Origin: Rhodobium orientis
GTDB lineage: Bacteria; Pseudomonadota; Alphaproteobacteria; Rhizobiales; Rhodobiaceae
Direction: 5' to 3'
Assembly: GCF_003258835.1 (NCBI RefSeq)
Contig: NZ_NPEV01000013.1
Coordinates: forward strand, 28,933 to 92,932
DNA length: 64,000 nucleotides
A program made the translations under genes and the position numbers. The notes beneath the pieces were generated by a model. That model did not search any database. It saw only the letters and a list, made by a program, of their open reading frames with translations, and was not told the origin of the DNA. This document shows positions 28,314-37,951 of this stretch, piece after piece (the first letter of the stretch is position 1; each line of letters begins with the position of its first letter).

Positions 28314-28342
28314 TTGCGGGTCGGGACCCTTTCTGCAATAGT
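28314..28342 (+). promoter_or_regulatory. Possible promoter for tatABC
   Basis: TTGCGG (28314-28319), a 17-base spacer and AATAGT (28337-28342) lie 60 bases before tatA, in the 142-base gap after the ABC ATPase. The match is moderate (three and four of six), and the -35 keeps the TTG core seen in alphaproteobacteria. Confidence 0.35.
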
Positions 28343-28402
28343 GCCGCCGAAAAATGACGTGCAGCGCGCGATGCGCTTGAGACGTTTGAGGAGAAGTCAT
28401 TC

Positions 28403-28630
28403 ATGTCCATAGGTATTTGGCAGATCGTCATCGTCGCGGTGATCGTCGTGCTCCTGTTCGGTCGCGGCAAGATTTCCGAGCTGATGGGCGACGTCGCGAA
28501 AGGCATCAAGAGCTTCAAGAAGGGGCTCGCCGAAGACGAGACCGAGGAAAAAGACAACAACAAGACGATCGAGCACGACTCCACGACGGCGTCGATGGAC
28601 AAGGCCAACGATCAGAGCAAGGCGAGCTGA
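28403..28630 (+). CDS. tatA: Sec-independent protein translocase TatA
   Basis: A 75-residue membrane protein that forms the Tat pore or membrane-weakening assembly for folded proteins. One N-terminal TM ([18 protein letters not shown]) is followed by a hinge FGRGKI, an amphipathic helix ([20 protein letters not shown]) and a polar acidic tail. The Phe-Gly after the TM and length are those of TatA. A ribosome binding site GAGGAGA precedes the ATG. It is the first gene of tatA-tatB-tatC; a Tat substrate candidate with a twin-Arg signal is encoded at 61907-63007. Confidence 0.95.
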   Translation: MSIGIWQIVIVAVIVVLLFGRGKISELMGDVAKGIKSFKKGLAEDETEEKDNNKTIEHDSTTASMDKANDQSKAS

Positions 28631-28675
28631 CGCCGGCCCCATTGAAGGCCGCGCCACCCCAGTAGGGCGGACGCC

Positions 28676-29206
28676 ATGTTCGATATCGGCTGGACCGAGA
28701 TCCTTGTTGTTGCCGTGATCGCAATCCTCGTCGTTGGACCGAAGGAATTGCCGCGGATGCTGCGCACGTTCGGCCAGGTGGTCGGCAAGATGCGCCGCAT
28801 GGCCGGCGAGTTCCAGACAACGTTCAACGACGCGGTGCGCGAGGCCGAGCGCCAGGCGGACCTGGACGACGCCAAGAAAAGCCTCTCCGACATGAACAAG
28901 TCGTTCAATCCGGTCGCGGACGTCAAGAAGGCGATGAATCCGTTGAGCGCGCTGGACGGCGTCAAGGATCCGACCAAGCCTTACAAGCCGCAGGCCGAGG
29001 GCCAGAAGTCCAAGGCGCAAGAAGAAACGCCGGCGCTCGATCCGGTCGACCGGGCCGTTTCGGAGATGAACCCGGATGACGGCCTCGGTGAGCCGCGCCC
29101 GGCGACCCAGGCCGATGCGGTGCCTGCAAGCCAGGACGCCCGCAAGGCTGCGGACGCCGACACCGATGTTCCGGCGGCTGCCGAGCCGTCCAACAAACAA
29201 TCATAA
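28676..29206 (+). CDS. tatB: Sec-independent protein translocase TatB
   Basis: A 176-residue protein of the Tat receptor complex. The N-terminus MFDIGWTEILVVAVIAIL carries the conserved Glu in the TM start, followed by VVGPKELPRMLRTFGQVVGK with the TatB-type Gly-Pro hinge, an amphipathic helix to ~residue 75, and a long Pro/Ala/Asp tail. It differs from TatA by the acidic residue in the TM (Glu8) and the longer C-terminus. It begins 45 bases after tatA and ends 24 bases before tatC. Confidence 0.94.
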   Translation: MFDIGWTEILVVAVIAILVVGPKELPRMLRTFGQVVGKMRRMAGEFQTTFNDAVREAERQADLDDAKKSLSDMNKSFNPVADVKKAMNPLSALDGVKDPTKPYKPQAEGQKSKAQEETPALDPVDRAVSEMNPDDGLGEPRPATQADAVPASQDARKAADADTDVPAAAEPSNKQS

Positions 29207-29230
29207 ATCCGGGGTAGGGGTGCGCTCAAA

Positions 29231-30025
29231 ATGAGCGAAGAGGACGACATCGAATCGACGAAGGCGCCGCTGATCGAGCACCTCATCGAGCTGCGCCAGC
29301 GCCTGATGTGGTCGGTGCTGGCGATCATGATCGCCTTCGTCGTCTGCTTCTATTTCGCCAGCGACATCTTCAACATCCTGATCATCCCCTATGAGCGGGC
29401 GGCCGGCGACCAGCGCGAGATCGAGCTGATCTTCACCGCGCCGCAGGAATATTTCTTCACCCAGTTGAAGCTGGCCCTGTTCGGCGCGCTGTTCCTGGCC
29501 TTTCCGGTGCTGGCAAGCCAGCTCTACATGTTCGTGGCGCCAGGCCTCTACAAGAACGAGCGCGGCGCGTTCCTGCCCTATCTGGTGGCGACGCCGGTGC
29601 TGTTCGCGATCGGCGCCTCGCTCGTCTTCTTCGTTGTCATGCCGCTCGCCATGCGCTTCTTCCTCGGCATGGAGCAGGCCGGCGGCTTGGGCGTCGCCGA
29701 GATCAAGCACCTGCCCAAGGTCTCCGAATATCTCGGCCTCGTCATGACGTTGATTTTCGCCTTCGGCCTGGTGTTCCAGTTGCCGGTCGTTTTGACGCTG
29801 CTGGCGCGGGCCGGGCTGACCGATTCCAACGGCCTGAAGGCCAAGCGCAAATACGCCGTCGTGCTCACCTTCATCGCCGCCGCGGTGCTCACCCCGCCCG
29901 ATCCGATCAGCCAGATCGGACTTGCACTCCCAACCCTGCTCCTCTACGAGTTCTCCATTCTTTCCGTGAAGATGGTGGAACGAAAACGGGCCGAAGCCGA
30001 GGCGAAGGCGGACGAAGCCGCGTAG
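29231..30025 (+). CDS. tatC: Sec-independent protein translocase TatC
   Basis: A 264-residue polytopic membrane protein with six TM segments that, with TatB, binds twin-arginine signal peptides. The N-terminal cytoplasmic signature LIEHLIELRQRLMWS is present, as is the first periplasmic loop segment FTAPQEYFFTQLKL with the conserved Pro-Glu. KRKYAVVLTFIAAAVLTPPD is also a family hallmark. Length is typical. It ends the tatABC group, and serS begins 58 bases later on the same strand. Confidence 0.96.
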   Translation: MSEEDDIESTKAPLIEHLIELRQRLMWSVLAIMIAFVVCFYFASDIFNILIIPYERAAGDQREIELIFTAPQEYFFTQLKLALFGALFLAFPVLASQLYMFVAPGLYKNERGAFLPYLVATPVLFAIGASLVFFVVMPLAMRFFLGMEQAGGLGVAEIKHLPKVSEYLGLVMTLIFAFGLVFQLPVVLTLLARAGLTDSNGLKAKRKYAVVLTFIAAAVLTPPDPISQIGLALPTLLLYEFSILSVKMVERKRAEAEAKADEAA

Positions 30026-30083
30026 TCGATCGGCGAAGGCGCTGGCCCTCGGTCCGCCGCAATGAATTCGACCCGAGGCGACG

Positions 30084-31382
30084 ATGTTCGACATCAAATG
30101 GATTCGCGACAACCCGCAGACCTTCGACCGCGGGCTGGAAAAGCGCGGGCTGCCGCCGCTGTCGGCAAAGCTCATCGAGATGGATGACGCGCGCCGCGCC
30201 CACATCACCAAGCTGCAGGATGCCCAGGAGCGCCGCAACGCCGCCTCCAAGGAGATCGGCAAGGCCAAGGGCTCCGGCGACGAGGAAAAAGCGCAGGCGC
30301 TGATCGACGAAGTCGCCAAGCTGAAGAGCTTCGTGCAGGGCGGCGAGGAGGAGGAGCGCAAGCTCACCGCGGGCCTGGAAGAGGCGCTTTCCGCGATCCC
30401 CAACCTGCCGCTCGACGACGTGCCGGTCGGGCCCGACGAGGACGCCAATGTCGAGGTGCGCCGCGTCGGCGACAAGCCGTCCTTCGATTTTGCGCCGAAG
30501 GAGCATTTCGAGCTCGGCGAGGGCCTCGGCCTGATGGATTTCGAGGCCGCCGCCAAGATGGCCGGCTCGCGCTTCGTCGTCATGCAAGGGGGGCTGGCGC
30601 GCCTGCACCGGGCGCTCGCCCAGTTCATGGTCGACCTGCAGACCCTGGAGCACGGCTACACCGAGACGATCCCGCCGCTGCTGGTGCGTGACGAGGCGGT
30701 CTACGGTACCGCCCAGCTTCCGAAATTCGCCGAGGACCTGTTCAAGACCACTGACGGGCGCTGGCTGATCCCGACCGCCGAGGTGCCGCTCACCAACCTG
30801 GCCCGCGAGCGCATCTTCGAGGATGCCGAGCTGCCGATGCGGGTGACGGCGCTGACCCCGTGCTTCCGCTCCGAGGCCGGTTCGGCCGGTCGCGACGTGC
30901 GCGGCATGCTGCGCCAGCACCAGTTCGACAAAGTCGAGCTCGTCTCCGTCACCCGCGCCGAGGACTCGGTCGACGAACTCGAGCGCATGGTCGGCTGCGC
31001 CGAGGAGGTGCTGAAGCGCCTCGGCCTCCACTACCGCGTCGTCACGCTCTCCACCGGCGACATGGGCTTCGGTGCCAGAAAAACCTACGACATCGAGGTC
31101 TGGCTGCCGGGACAGGACATGTTCCGGGAAATTTCCAGCTGCTCAGTCTGCGGCGACTTCCAGGCCCGGCGCATGAATGCGCGCTACCGCCCGTCCGGCG
31201 AAAAGGGCCTGAAGTTCTGCCACACCCTCAACGGCTCGGGCATCGCCGTCGGCCGCGCGCTGATCGCGGTGATGGAGAACTACCAGACCGCCGACGGCGC
31301 GATCGCCGTACCGGAGGCCTTGAAGCCCTATCTCGGCGGTCTCGACACGATCGGCGGCCCTCAAAATACCGGCGGAAAGTGA
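30084..31382 (+). CDS. serS: Seryl-tRNA synthetase
   Basis: A 432-residue class II synthetase. The long N-terminal coiled-coil arm (~residues 25-105) grips the extra arm of tRNA-Ser and tRNA-Sec. Class II motif 2 reads [20 protein letters not shown], and motif 3 is near the C-terminus ([19 protein letters not shown]). Length and start ([18 protein letters not shown]) fit bacterial SerRS. The surE start lies two bases after the stop, so the two are probably read from one message. Confidence 0.97.
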   Translation: MFDIKWIRDNPQTFDRGLEKRGLPPLSAKLIEMDDARRAHITKLQDAQERRNAASKEIGKAKGSGDEEKAQALIDEVAKLKSFVQGGEEEERKLTAGLEEALSAIPNLPLDDVPVGPDEDANVEVRRVGDKPSFDFAPKEHFELGEGLGLMDFEAAAKMAGSRFVVMQGGLARLHRALAQFMVDLQTLEHGYTETIPPLLVRDEAVYGTAQLPKFAEDLFKTTDGRWLIPTAEVPLTNLARERIFEDAELPMRVTALTPCFRSEAGSAGRDVRGMLRQHQFDKVELVSVTRAEDSVDELERMVGCAEEVLKRLGLHYRVVTLSTGDMGFGARKTYDIEVWLPGQDMFREISSCSVCGDFQARRMNARYRPSGEKGLKFCHTLNGSGIAVGRALIAVMENYQTADGAIAVPEALKPYLGGLDTIGGPQNTGGK

Positions 31383-31384
31383 CC

Positions 31385-32146
31385 ATGCGTATTCTCGTCA
31401 CCAATGACGACGGCATCAACGCTCCCGGGCTGAAGGTGCTGCAGAAGATCGCCGCCGAACTTTCCGACGACGTCTGGACCGTCGCGCCGGAGACCGACCA
31501 GAGCGGGCTCTCCCATTCGCTGACGCTGAGCGACCCCTTGCGGCTGCGCCAGCTCTCCGAGCGCGAGTTCGCCCTGCGCGGCACGCCGACCGACTGCGTC
31601 ATCATGGGCGTGCGCCAGGTCATGGACACCCCGCCGGATCTGCTGTTGTCGGGTGTCAATGCCGGCCAGAACATTGCCGACGACGTCACCTATTCCGGCA
31701 CGGTCGCCGGTGCCATGGAAGGCGTCATGCTGGGCGTGCGCTCCATCGCCCTCAGCCAGGCCTATGAGTGGGACGGCGGCCGCGTGGTGCCGTGGGAGAC
31801 GGTCGAGGCGCACGGCCCCGACGTCATCCGTCGCATCATCGATGCGGACCTGCCGCTTGACGTTATGGTCAACGTCAACTTTCCCAATTGCGGGCCGGAC
31901 GAGGTTGCCGGCATGGAGATCACGTCCCAGGGCAAGCTGACCCATGGCCTCTTCGTGGAAGAGCGCACCGACGGGCGCGGCAATCCCTATTTCTGGCTCG
32001 CCTACCGGCGCCAGCCCTTCAGCCCGCGGCCTGGCTCCGACCTGACGGCGATCCACGAGGGCAAGATCTCGCTGACGCCGCTGCGCCTCGACCTGACGGC
32101 GCCGGACATGTTCGACAAACTGTCGAGCGCCGTCGAGCGGGGCTGA
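31385..32146 (+). CDS. surE: 5'/3'-nucleotidase SurE
   Basis: A 253-residue metal-dependent phosphatase acting on nucleoside monophosphates and short polyphosphates, part of stationary-phase survival. The metal ligands are in the N-terminal [10 protein letters not shown] (two Asp and a Ser further on, TDQSGLSHS) and SGVNAGQN with the catalytic Asn. Length is normal. The gene starts two bases after serS and sits before pcm; surE-pcm pairing is widespread in proteobacteria and links nucleotide and protein repair. Confidence 0.95.
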   Translation: MRILVTNDDGINAPGLKVLQKIAAELSDDVWTVAPETDQSGLSHSLTLSDPLRLRQLSEREFALRGTPTDCVIMGVRQVMDTPPDLLLSGVNAGQNIADDVTYSGTVAGAMEGVMLGVRSIALSQAYEWDGGRVVPWETVEAHGPDVIRRIIDADLPLDVMVNVNFPNCGPDEVAGMEITSQGKLTHGLFVEERTDGRGNPYFWLAYRRQPFSPRPGSDLTAIHEGKISLTPLRLDLTAPDMFDKLSSAVERG

Positions 32147-32185
32147 AAGAGGGCGCTCCTTGCGCAACGTCGCTGGCTGGGCGCG

Positions 32186-32218
32186 CTCACGGGCGCGCCA
32201 TTGAAGCGCCTTTTTGTT
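32186..32218 (+). terminator. Possible terminator between surE and pcm
   Basis: A GC-rich hairpin with GGCGC (32192-32196) pairing with GCGCC (32206-32210) is followed directly by TTTTTG. An alternative stem uses GCGCGC at 32181-32186 and 32193-32198. The T-run overlaps a TTG that could otherwise be taken as a pcm start. Confidence 0.5.
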
Positions 32219-32282
32219 GATTTCTGACTGGCCGGGCGTTGACATCGGCAATTCTCCGCCGTTTGCGGACCTCTGCACGGAT

Positions 32283-32972
32283 ATGAACGACATCACGGAC
32301 GACAGTTTCGATTCCTGGGACGACAGCAATGAGGGCGACCGCATCGCGACGGCCGAACTCATCCTGTTGCTGCGCCGCCAGGGCATCCGCGATGCCCGGG
32401 TGTTGTCGGCGCTGGAGCGGGTGCCGCGGCGCCTGTTCCTGTCCGCCAACAGCCACACGCTCGCCTATGCCGACCGCGCCCTGCCGATCGAATGCGGCCA
32501 GACCATTTCCGCGCCGTCCATCGTCGCGCTGATGACCGAGGCCCTGGAAATCGAGCCGACGCACCGGGTGCTGGAGATCGGCACCGGCTCCGGCTACCAG
32601 GCGGCGGTGCTCTCCAAGCTCGCCGAGCACGTCGACACCATGGAGCGTTACCGCACGCTGATGGAGCTGGCCGAGCAGCGCATGGCGACGCTCGGCATCA
32701 CCAATGTCAACTTTCACCTCGGCGACGGCTTCGAGGGCCTGCCGGAAAAGGCACCCTTCGACCGAATCATCGTCACCGCGGCCGCGCCCGAGCTGCCGCA
32801 GACGCTCGCCGGCCAACTCGTCGGCGGCGGCATCATGGTGGTGCCGGTGGGCCCTTCGGGCGGCATCCAGGAACTGATCAAGGTGCGCCGGCGCGGCAGC
32901 CGCCTTGAGGAAACGGCGCTGTGTTCGGTGCGTTTCGTGCCGATGGTGCCGGGCGTCGCCAGCCGGCTGTGA
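32283..32972 (+). CDS. pcm: Protein-L-isoaspartate O-methyltransferase
   Basis: A 229-residue AdoMet-dependent enzyme that methylates isoaspartyl residues in aged proteins so that they can revert. The substrate-side motif ALPIECGQTISAPSIVALM and the AdoMet-binding motif VLEIGTGSGYQAAVL are complete, followed by VTAAAPELP. The ATG at 32283 is preferred: a TTG at 32214 in the same frame falls in the T-run of a hairpin and has no ribosome binding site. The short acidic N-terminus (DDSFDSWDDSNEGD) is an extension beyond the family core. It follows surE, its usual partner. Confidence 0.93.
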   Translation: MNDITDDSFDSWDDSNEGDRIATAELILLLRRQGIRDARVLSALERVPRRLFLSANSHTLAYADRALPIECGQTISAPSIVALMTEALEIEPTHRVLEIGTGSGYQAAVLSKLAEHVDTMERYRTLMELAEQRMATLGITNVNFHLGDGFEGLPEKAPFDRIIVTAAAPELPQTLAGQLVGGGIMVVPVGPSGGIQELIKVRRRGSRLEETALCSVRFVPMVPGVASRL

Positions 32973-33137
32973 GCCGGAAGGCACGCCCCCTGTAAAGCGC
33001 TTAGTTGTTCAGCTAACCCCTTATGCGGTAATCGATTGCGCAGCGCCGCAAGGCCATAATTGCAACAAAAAAGCAGCTGCCGTTTAGTCTTTATCAACGT
33101 TACCCAGGTCTAATGATGTCGTCTTTTCAGGTACGAC

Positions 33138-34568
33138 ATGAGTAGGCCGATGCGCGTGAAATCAGTAAATTCTCGGTCACAGACGCTCGCCAGACTGGGT
33201 GTGGTGGCCATGCTGGCCGGCGTCGCCGCCGGGTGCAGCATGGACGTTTCGCGGTTCACCGACACGATCGTGACGGGGTCCACGAAGAACCAGAAGCAAA
33301 TCGTCAACGCCGAGCGGCAGAGCCCGACCTATGACGAGCTGGTGACCGGCTCGACGGCCAAGCCCCCCGCGGCACGCGGCGGGCGGTCCGATCCGGGCAT
33401 GAAGTCATCGGTCTCCATCTACAATCCGCCCGAGGCGAATGCCCCCATCTCCAAGGATGGCTGGACGACGGCCGGCGGCACGCGGATCAGCGTGCGCCAG
33501 GGCGACAGCGTCTCCTCCATGTCGCGCCGCTACGGCGTGCCCAAGGACGCGATCCTTGCCGCCAATCCGGGCCTTGGCAATGGCGAAAGCCTGGCCGCCG
33601 GCCAGCAGGTGATCATCCCGACCTACGTCCATGGCGGCGGCTCCCGGTCCAACGTCGCCGCGGCACCCTTGCCGCCGCAGCAGACCGGCAATCGCAGCTA
33701 CGACGACATCGTCACAGGGTCAGCCAACCAGAACGCGGCCCGGCCGGTCGGGGCCCAGCCCTTTCCGTCGCGGGCCTCCGCACCCCATCCGGCGCCGAAG
33801 CCGCGCCGCGCTCTGGTTGCTCAGCGCCCGGCCGCGCCGCGCGGCGGCACCCACACCGTGCAGGCCGGCGAGACCATCTCCAGCATCTCCCGCACCTACG
33901 GCATCTCCCGTGGCGAGCTGATTGCGGCCAACGGGCTCGGCGACAGCAACCTCATCAAGATCGGCCAGACACTGACGATTCCGGCAGCCGGCGCGACGAA
34001 TGTAGCGCGTGCAGCGCCGGCCCGCCCGGACGTCGTCGAGGCCCAGCCGACGCGCAAGCCGAAGGCCCGCGACCAGGTCGCGACCCACAATCCCGATCCC
34101 GACGAGGTCGTCACCGGGTCGCTGCCGGCCACCGAAGACAAGGACCAGGCCGGCGGCCAGCAGCCGGAGCCGCGCCAGACCGCGCAGATCCGCTCCTTCC
34201 GCTGGCCGGTGCGCGGCCGCATCATCTCCGAATTCGGGTCGAAGCCGAACGGCCAGCACAATGACGGCATCAATCTCGCCGTGCCGGAGGGCACCTCCGT
34301 CAAGGCGGCCGAGAACGGCACCGTCATCTATGCCGGCAACGAGCTGAAGGGCTACGGCAACCTGGTCCTCGTCCGTCACTCGGACGGCTGGGTCACCGCC
34401 TACGCGCACAACAGCGAGCTCATGGTCAAGCGCGGCGAATCGGTCAACCGCGGCCAGATCATCGCCAAGGCCGGCGCCTCCGGCACCGTCACCCAGCCGC
34501 AGCTCCACTTCGAACTGCGCAAGGGCTCGCGGCCGGTCGATCCGATGCCCTATCTGGCAGGGGCATAA
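33138..34568 (+). CDS. NlpD-like lipoprotein with two LysM domains and a degenerate LytM (M23) domain
   Basis: A 476-residue outer-membrane-type lipoprotein: signal peptide with lipobox AAGC (Cys33), LysM 1 (~116-162; ISVRQGDSVSSMSRRYGV), LysM 2 (~236-282; HTVQAGETISSISRTYGI) and a C-terminal M23 domain (~355-474). The metal site is altered: the HxxxD position reads NDGIN (Asn375, Asn379) and the HxH position is QLH (Gln455, His457). It is therefore probably not an endopeptidase but an activator of cell-wall amidases, like NlpD/EnvC. Four copies of [IVL]VTGS occur after an acidic pair (Val45, 69, 192, 325), spaced along the linkers. A terminator follows. The gene closes the surE-pcm group as in rpoS-nlpD-type clusters. 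Confidence 0.9.
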   Translation: MSRPMRVKSVNSRSQTLARLGVVAMLAGVAAGCSMDVSRFTDTIVTGSTKNQKQIVNAERQSPTYDELVTGSTAKPPAARGGRSDPGMKSSVSIYNPPEANAPISKDGWTTAGGTRISVRQGDSVSSMSRRYGVPKDAILAANPGLGNGESLAAGQQVIIPTYVHGGGSRSNVAAAPLPPQQTGNRSYDDIVTGSANQNAARPVGAQPFPSRASAPHPAPKPRRALVAQRPAAPRGGTHTVQAGETISSISRTYGISRGELIAANGLGDSNLIKIGQTLTIPAAGATNVARAAPARPDVVEAQPTRKPKARDQVATHNPDPDEVVTGSLPATEDKDQAGGQQPEPRQTAQIRSFRWPVRGRIISEFGSKPNGQHNDGINLAVPEGTSVKAAENGTVIYAGNELKGYGNLVLVRHSDGWVTAYAHNSELMVKRGESVNRGQIIAKAGASGTVTQPQLHFELRKGSRPVDPMPYLAGA

Positions 34569-34580
34569 GAGGAAACATCG

Positions 34581-34616
34581 GGCCTTCGGCGACTGTCGCC
34601 GGAGGCCTTTTCTTTC
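34581..34616 (+). terminator. Rho-independent terminator of the NlpD-like gene
   Basis: A 12-bp stem with one G-T pair (34581-34592 with 34596-34607) closes a three-base loop and is followed by TTTTCTTTC. It ends the long argS-to-lipoprotein run. Confidence 0.9.
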
Positions 34617-34721
34617 GCCGTCCCGGCGAAAATCCAGGCCGAAGACAAATGATGCGGCCATGGCAGGAGAAATTGGTCAGCCCTTGTCCCCGCGAGGCGC
34701 CTGATCAGGGCGGGGCGGCTC

Positions 34722-35603
34722 CTACCCAGTCAGTCGTACCTTGAGCCGTCCCGCCAAATCCTGGATGAACTGCCAGGCAACGCGGCCCGACCGCGCCCCG
34801 CGCGAAATCGACCATTCCAGCGCCTCGGCCTTCAGCGTCTCGTCCTCCACCTCGATCCCGTAATGGGCCACATAGCCGCGGACCATCGCCAGATAGTCCT
34901 CCTGGCTGCAATTGTGGAAGCCGAGCCAGAGCCCGAAACGGTCCGACAGCGACACCTTCTCCTCAACCGCCTCGGCCGGATTGATGGCCGTCGACCGCTC
35001 GTTCTCCATCATGTCGCGCGGCAACAGATGGCGCCGGTTCGACGTGGCGTAGAAGAGGACGTTCTCGGGCCGGCCCTCGATGCCGCCTTCCAGCACCGCC
35101 TTCAGCGACTTGTAGGATGTGTCGTCTCCGTCGAAGGACAGGTCGTCGCAAAACACCAGGAACGGATGGTCCGCCGCCCTCAGGAACTGCATCAGTGCCG
35201 GCAGCGTCTCGATATCCTCGCGGTGGATCTCGATCAGCTTCAGGGCGGCGGCGCCGTCCTTTTCCAGCCGCGCATTGACGGTGGCGTGGGCCGCCTTGAC
35301 AAGCGAGGACTTGCCCATGCCGCGGGCGCCCCACAGGAGCGCGTTGTTGGCCGGCAGGCCGCGGGCGAAGCGCTCCGTGTTGTCGATCAGGGTCTCGCGC
35401 ATCCGCTCGATCCCCTTCAACAGGTCCATCTCGACGCGATTGATCCTGGTGACCGGTACGAAGCGGACCGGATCGGCCTGCCAGACGAAGGCGTCGGCGG
35501 CATTGAAATCCGGGGTTTCGGGAGCGGGTGGGACCGCCCGTTCGACGAGCGAAAGAAGCCGGTCGAGGCGGGAGGCGATGGCGGTGAGGGCAGGGTCTTG
35601 CAA
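34722..35603 (-). CDS. DUF815-family ATP-binding protein
   Basis: A 293-residue AAA-like P-loop protein of the DUF815 family. Walker A is GARGMGKSS (near residues 93-101), Walker B LVFCDDLSFDG, and a sensor-type segment reads FYATSNRRHLLPRDM. The family is widespread in proteobacteria and its substrate is unknown; most members are lone ATPases. The N-terminal ~50 residues (Pro-rich) are weakly structured. It converges with the NlpD-like gene and is divergent from yajC across 293 bases (35604-35896) that must hold the yajC-secDF promoter. Confidence 0.9.
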   Translation of the reverse strand: MQDPALTAIASRLDRLLSLVERAVPPAPETPDFNAADAFVWQADPVRFVPVTRINRVEMDLLKGIERMRETLIDNTERFARGLPANNALLWGARGMGKSSLVKAAHATVNARLEKDGAAALKLIEIHREDIETLPALMQFLRAADHPFLVFCDDLSFDGDDTSYKSLKAVLEGGIEGRPENVLFYATSNRRHLLPRDMMENERSTAINPAEAVEEKVSLSDRFGLWLGFHNCSQEDYLAMVRGYVAHYGIEVEDETLKAEALEWSISRGARSGRVAWQFIQDLAGRLKVRLTG

Positions 35604-35896
35604 GGCGGGTCTCCGCTTCGGGGAGTCTTTTCGTTTGAAAGTCGTCTGCCCCTACCACATATGCGGCAAGGCCTGCCACAAGCTAGACCTGTGATCGGGG
35701 GCCGTTGCGACACTCGCGCATCCGGCAAACGGTTGGCCCGGCGGCAGGTTTCGGGCACAGTCCCGGGTTCCAAGGGAGTGTTTGCATTGCCTGAGCGGAC
35801 CGTTATAGTCCGCGCCGAAATCACCGCGACCGTCCGCCGGCCCGGCAAACGGGCGGCCGGGCGGTCCGCCATCAGAACCCAGTCAAGGAGTGGTCC

Positions 35897-36226
35897 ATGT
35901 TCGTGACCCCGGCCTTCGCCCAGTCGGGCAGTGCTGCCCCCGGCGGCGATATGCTGATCAGCCTCATCCCGTTCGTGCTGATCTTCGTCATCATGTATTT
36001 CCTCATCATCCGGCCGCAGCGCCAGCGGGTGAAGGAGCATCAGGCGATGGTCTCGGGCCTGCGCCGCGGCGATACGGTCGTCACCAGCGGCGGCATCATC
36101 GGCAAGGTATCTCGCGTCATCGACGACAACGAGGTCCAGCTCGAACTGGCCGAGGGCATGAAGATCCGCGTCGTCAGGGCCATGATCCACGAAGTCCGCT
36201 CCAAGGGCGAGCCGGCCAAGGAATAG
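35897..36226 (+). CDS. yajC: Preprotein translocase accessory subunit YajC
   Basis: A 109-residue single-span membrane protein of the SecDF-YajC complex. A short periplasmic N-terminus (MFVTPAFAQSG, signal-like) is followed by one TM (LISLIPFVLIFVIMYFLIIR), then RPQRQRVKEHQAMVSGLRRG and the cytoplasmic motif GDTVVTSGGIIGKV. A strong ribosome binding site AAGGAG precedes the ATG. It is the first gene of yajC-secD-secF, continuing into two small conserved genes. Confidence 0.96.
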   Translation: MFVTPAFAQSGSAAPGGDMLISLIPFVLIFVIMYFLIIRPQRQRVKEHQAMVSGLRRGDTVVTSGGIIGKVSRVIDDNEVQLELAEGMKIRVVRAMIHEVRSKGEPAKE

Positions 36227-36251
36227 ACCGGCCAAGGACGACACGGGAAGA

Positions 36252-36269
36252 CCGGCGCCGCGGCGCCGG
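36252..36269 (+). other. Perfect GC palindrome between yajC and secD
   Basis: CCGGCGCC-GC-GGCGCCGG is a perfect 8-bp inverted repeat with a two-base centre, 26 bases after yajC and 41 before secD. With no T-run it is unlikely to stop transcription; it may mark mRNA processing or set a different yajC/secD ratio. Confidence 0.45.
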
Positions 36270-36309
36270 ATTCCCATTGAATTCCCGTTGAAAGATCGGA
36301 CGAGCGGAC

Positions 36310-37920
36310 ATGCTCTATTTCGCGCGCTGGAAAATCGCCCTCATCCTCTTGGTCGCCCTCGGCGGCTTCGTGCTGACGGCGCCAAACTTCTTTTCCCGCG
36401 AGACGGTGGAAGCCTGGCCGAGTTGGGTGCCGGGCAAGCAGCTCGTGCTCGGTCTCGATCTTCAGGGCGGCGTCTACCTGCTCTATGAGGTCGACAGCGC
36501 CGACTACAAGAACAAGCGCCTGAAGACGCTTGTCGGCGACATCCGCAAGCTGCTCCGCGACGAGCCGCGCATCGGCTATACCGGGCTCGGCATCCAGGGC
36601 GACGGCGTCCAGGTCCGCATCCGCGACACGGCCAAGATCGCGGACGCCGAGGGGCGCCTGCGCGATCTGCGCAATCCGCTGGAATCCAGCGTCTTCGGCA
36701 GCGATCCGGTGGACGAGTTCCAGATGGAGACCGGCGAGGGCGGCCTGATCCGCTTTTCCTTCACCGAAGCGGGCCTGTCGCACCGCATCCGCAGCATCGT
36801 CTCGCAATCGATCGAGGTCATCCGCCGGCGCATCGACGAACTCGGCACCACCGAGCCGAGCATCCAGCGCCAGGGCGAGGACCGGGTGCTGGTCGAGGCA
36901 CCGGGCGAGAAGGATCCGCAGCGGCTGAAGTCCGTGATCGGCCAGACCGCCCAGATGACCTTCCACATGGTCGACGTCTCGACCCCGGTCCAGCAGGCGA
37001 TCGAAAGCCGTCCGCCCCCGGGCTCCACGGTGATGTACACCACCGACGATCCCCCCGTTCCCTATGTGGTCAACGAGGCGCCGCTGTTGAGTGGTGAGGA
37101 CCTGACCGACGCCCAGACGGGGTTCGACCAGCAGACCAACGAGCCGGTCGTCACCTTCCGCTTCAACACCGCGGGCGCCCGCAAGTTCGGTCTCATCACC
37201 CAGCAGAATGTCGGTCGGCCGTTCGCCATCGTGCTCGACGGCGAGATCATTTCAGCACCCGTCATCCGCGAGCCGATCCTCGGCGGCTCCGGCCAGATTT
37301 CCGGCAACTTCACCGTGGAAGGCGCCAACGACCTGGCCGTCCTGCTGCGTGCCGGCGCGCTGCCGGCCAGGCTGACCGCGATCGAGGAGCGCACCGTCGG
37401 GCCGGGCCTTGGCGCCGACTCCATCGAGGCCGGCGAGGTCGCCTCGGTGATCGGCATGCTCGCCGTCGTCGTCTTCATGCTGGCCGCCTACGGGCTCTTC
37501 GGCATCTTCGCCAACGCCGCGCTGATCGTGAACATGTTCCTGATCCTCGGCGCGCTGTCGGCGCTCGGCGCGACGCTGACGCTTCCGGGCATCGCCGGCA
37601 TCGTCCTGACCATCGGCATGGCGGTCGACGCCAACGTGCTGATCTTCGAGCGCATCCGGGAGGAGGCGCGCCAGGGCAGATCGGCCATCGGCGCGATAGA
37701 CGCCGGATTTTCGCGGGCGCTCGGCACCATCTTGGACGCCAACATCACCACCTTCATCTCCGCCGTCATCCTGTTCCAGCTCGGCTCCGGCCCGATCCGC
37801 GGCTTTGCCGTGACGCTGGCCATCGGTATCGTCACGACGGTGTTCTCCGCCTTCACCTTCACCCGCTTCCTGGTGGCGCAGTGGGTGAAGATGCGGCGTC
37901 CGACGGCCGTTCCGCTGTGA
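36310..37920 (+). CDS. secD: Protein translocase subunit SecD
   Basis: A 536-residue RND-superfamily protein that uses the proton gradient to pull proteins through SecYEG from the periplasmic side. TM1 is near residues 7-25, the large periplasmic P1 region runs to ~340 (GLDLQGGVYLLYEVD at its start; DGEIISAPVI near its end), and five TM segments follow (~375-525), with the motif IGMAVDANVLIFERIREE in TM4 carrying the conserved Asp. Length is a little below that of E. coli SecD. It is 31 bases before secF. Confidence 0.97.
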   Translation: MLYFARWKIALILLVALGGFVLTAPNFFSRETVEAWPSWVPGKQLVLGLDLQGGVYLLYEVDSADYKNKRLKTLVGDIRKLLRDEPRIGYTGLGIQGDGVQVRIRDTAKIADAEGRLRDLRNPLESSVFGSDPVDEFQMETGEGGLIRFSFTEAGLSHRIRSIVSQSIEVIRRRIDELGTTEPSIQRQGEDRVLVEAPGEKDPQRLKSVIGQTAQMTFHMVDVSTPVQQAIESRPPPGSTVMYTTDDPPVPYVVNEAPLLSGEDLTDAQTGFDQQTNEPVVTFRFNTAGARKFGLITQQNVGRPFAIVLDGEIISAPVIREPILGGSGQISGNFTVEGANDLAVLLRAGALPARLTAIEERTVGPGLGADSIEAGEVASVIGMLAVVVFMLAAYGLFGIFANAALIVNMFLILGALSALGATLTLPGIAGIVLTIGMAVDANVLIFERIREEARQGRSAIGAIDAGFSRALGTILDANITTFISAVILFQLGSGPIRGFAVTLAIGIVTTVFSAFTFTRFLVAQWVKMRRPTAVPL

Positions 37921-37951
37921 TCGCCCGGACAGAAAGAGCGAGACTTCTTCC

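Noticed and set aside
32214..32282. Longer Pcm starting at TTG 32214
   Set aside because: The TTG lies in the T-run after a hairpin and has no ribosome binding site.
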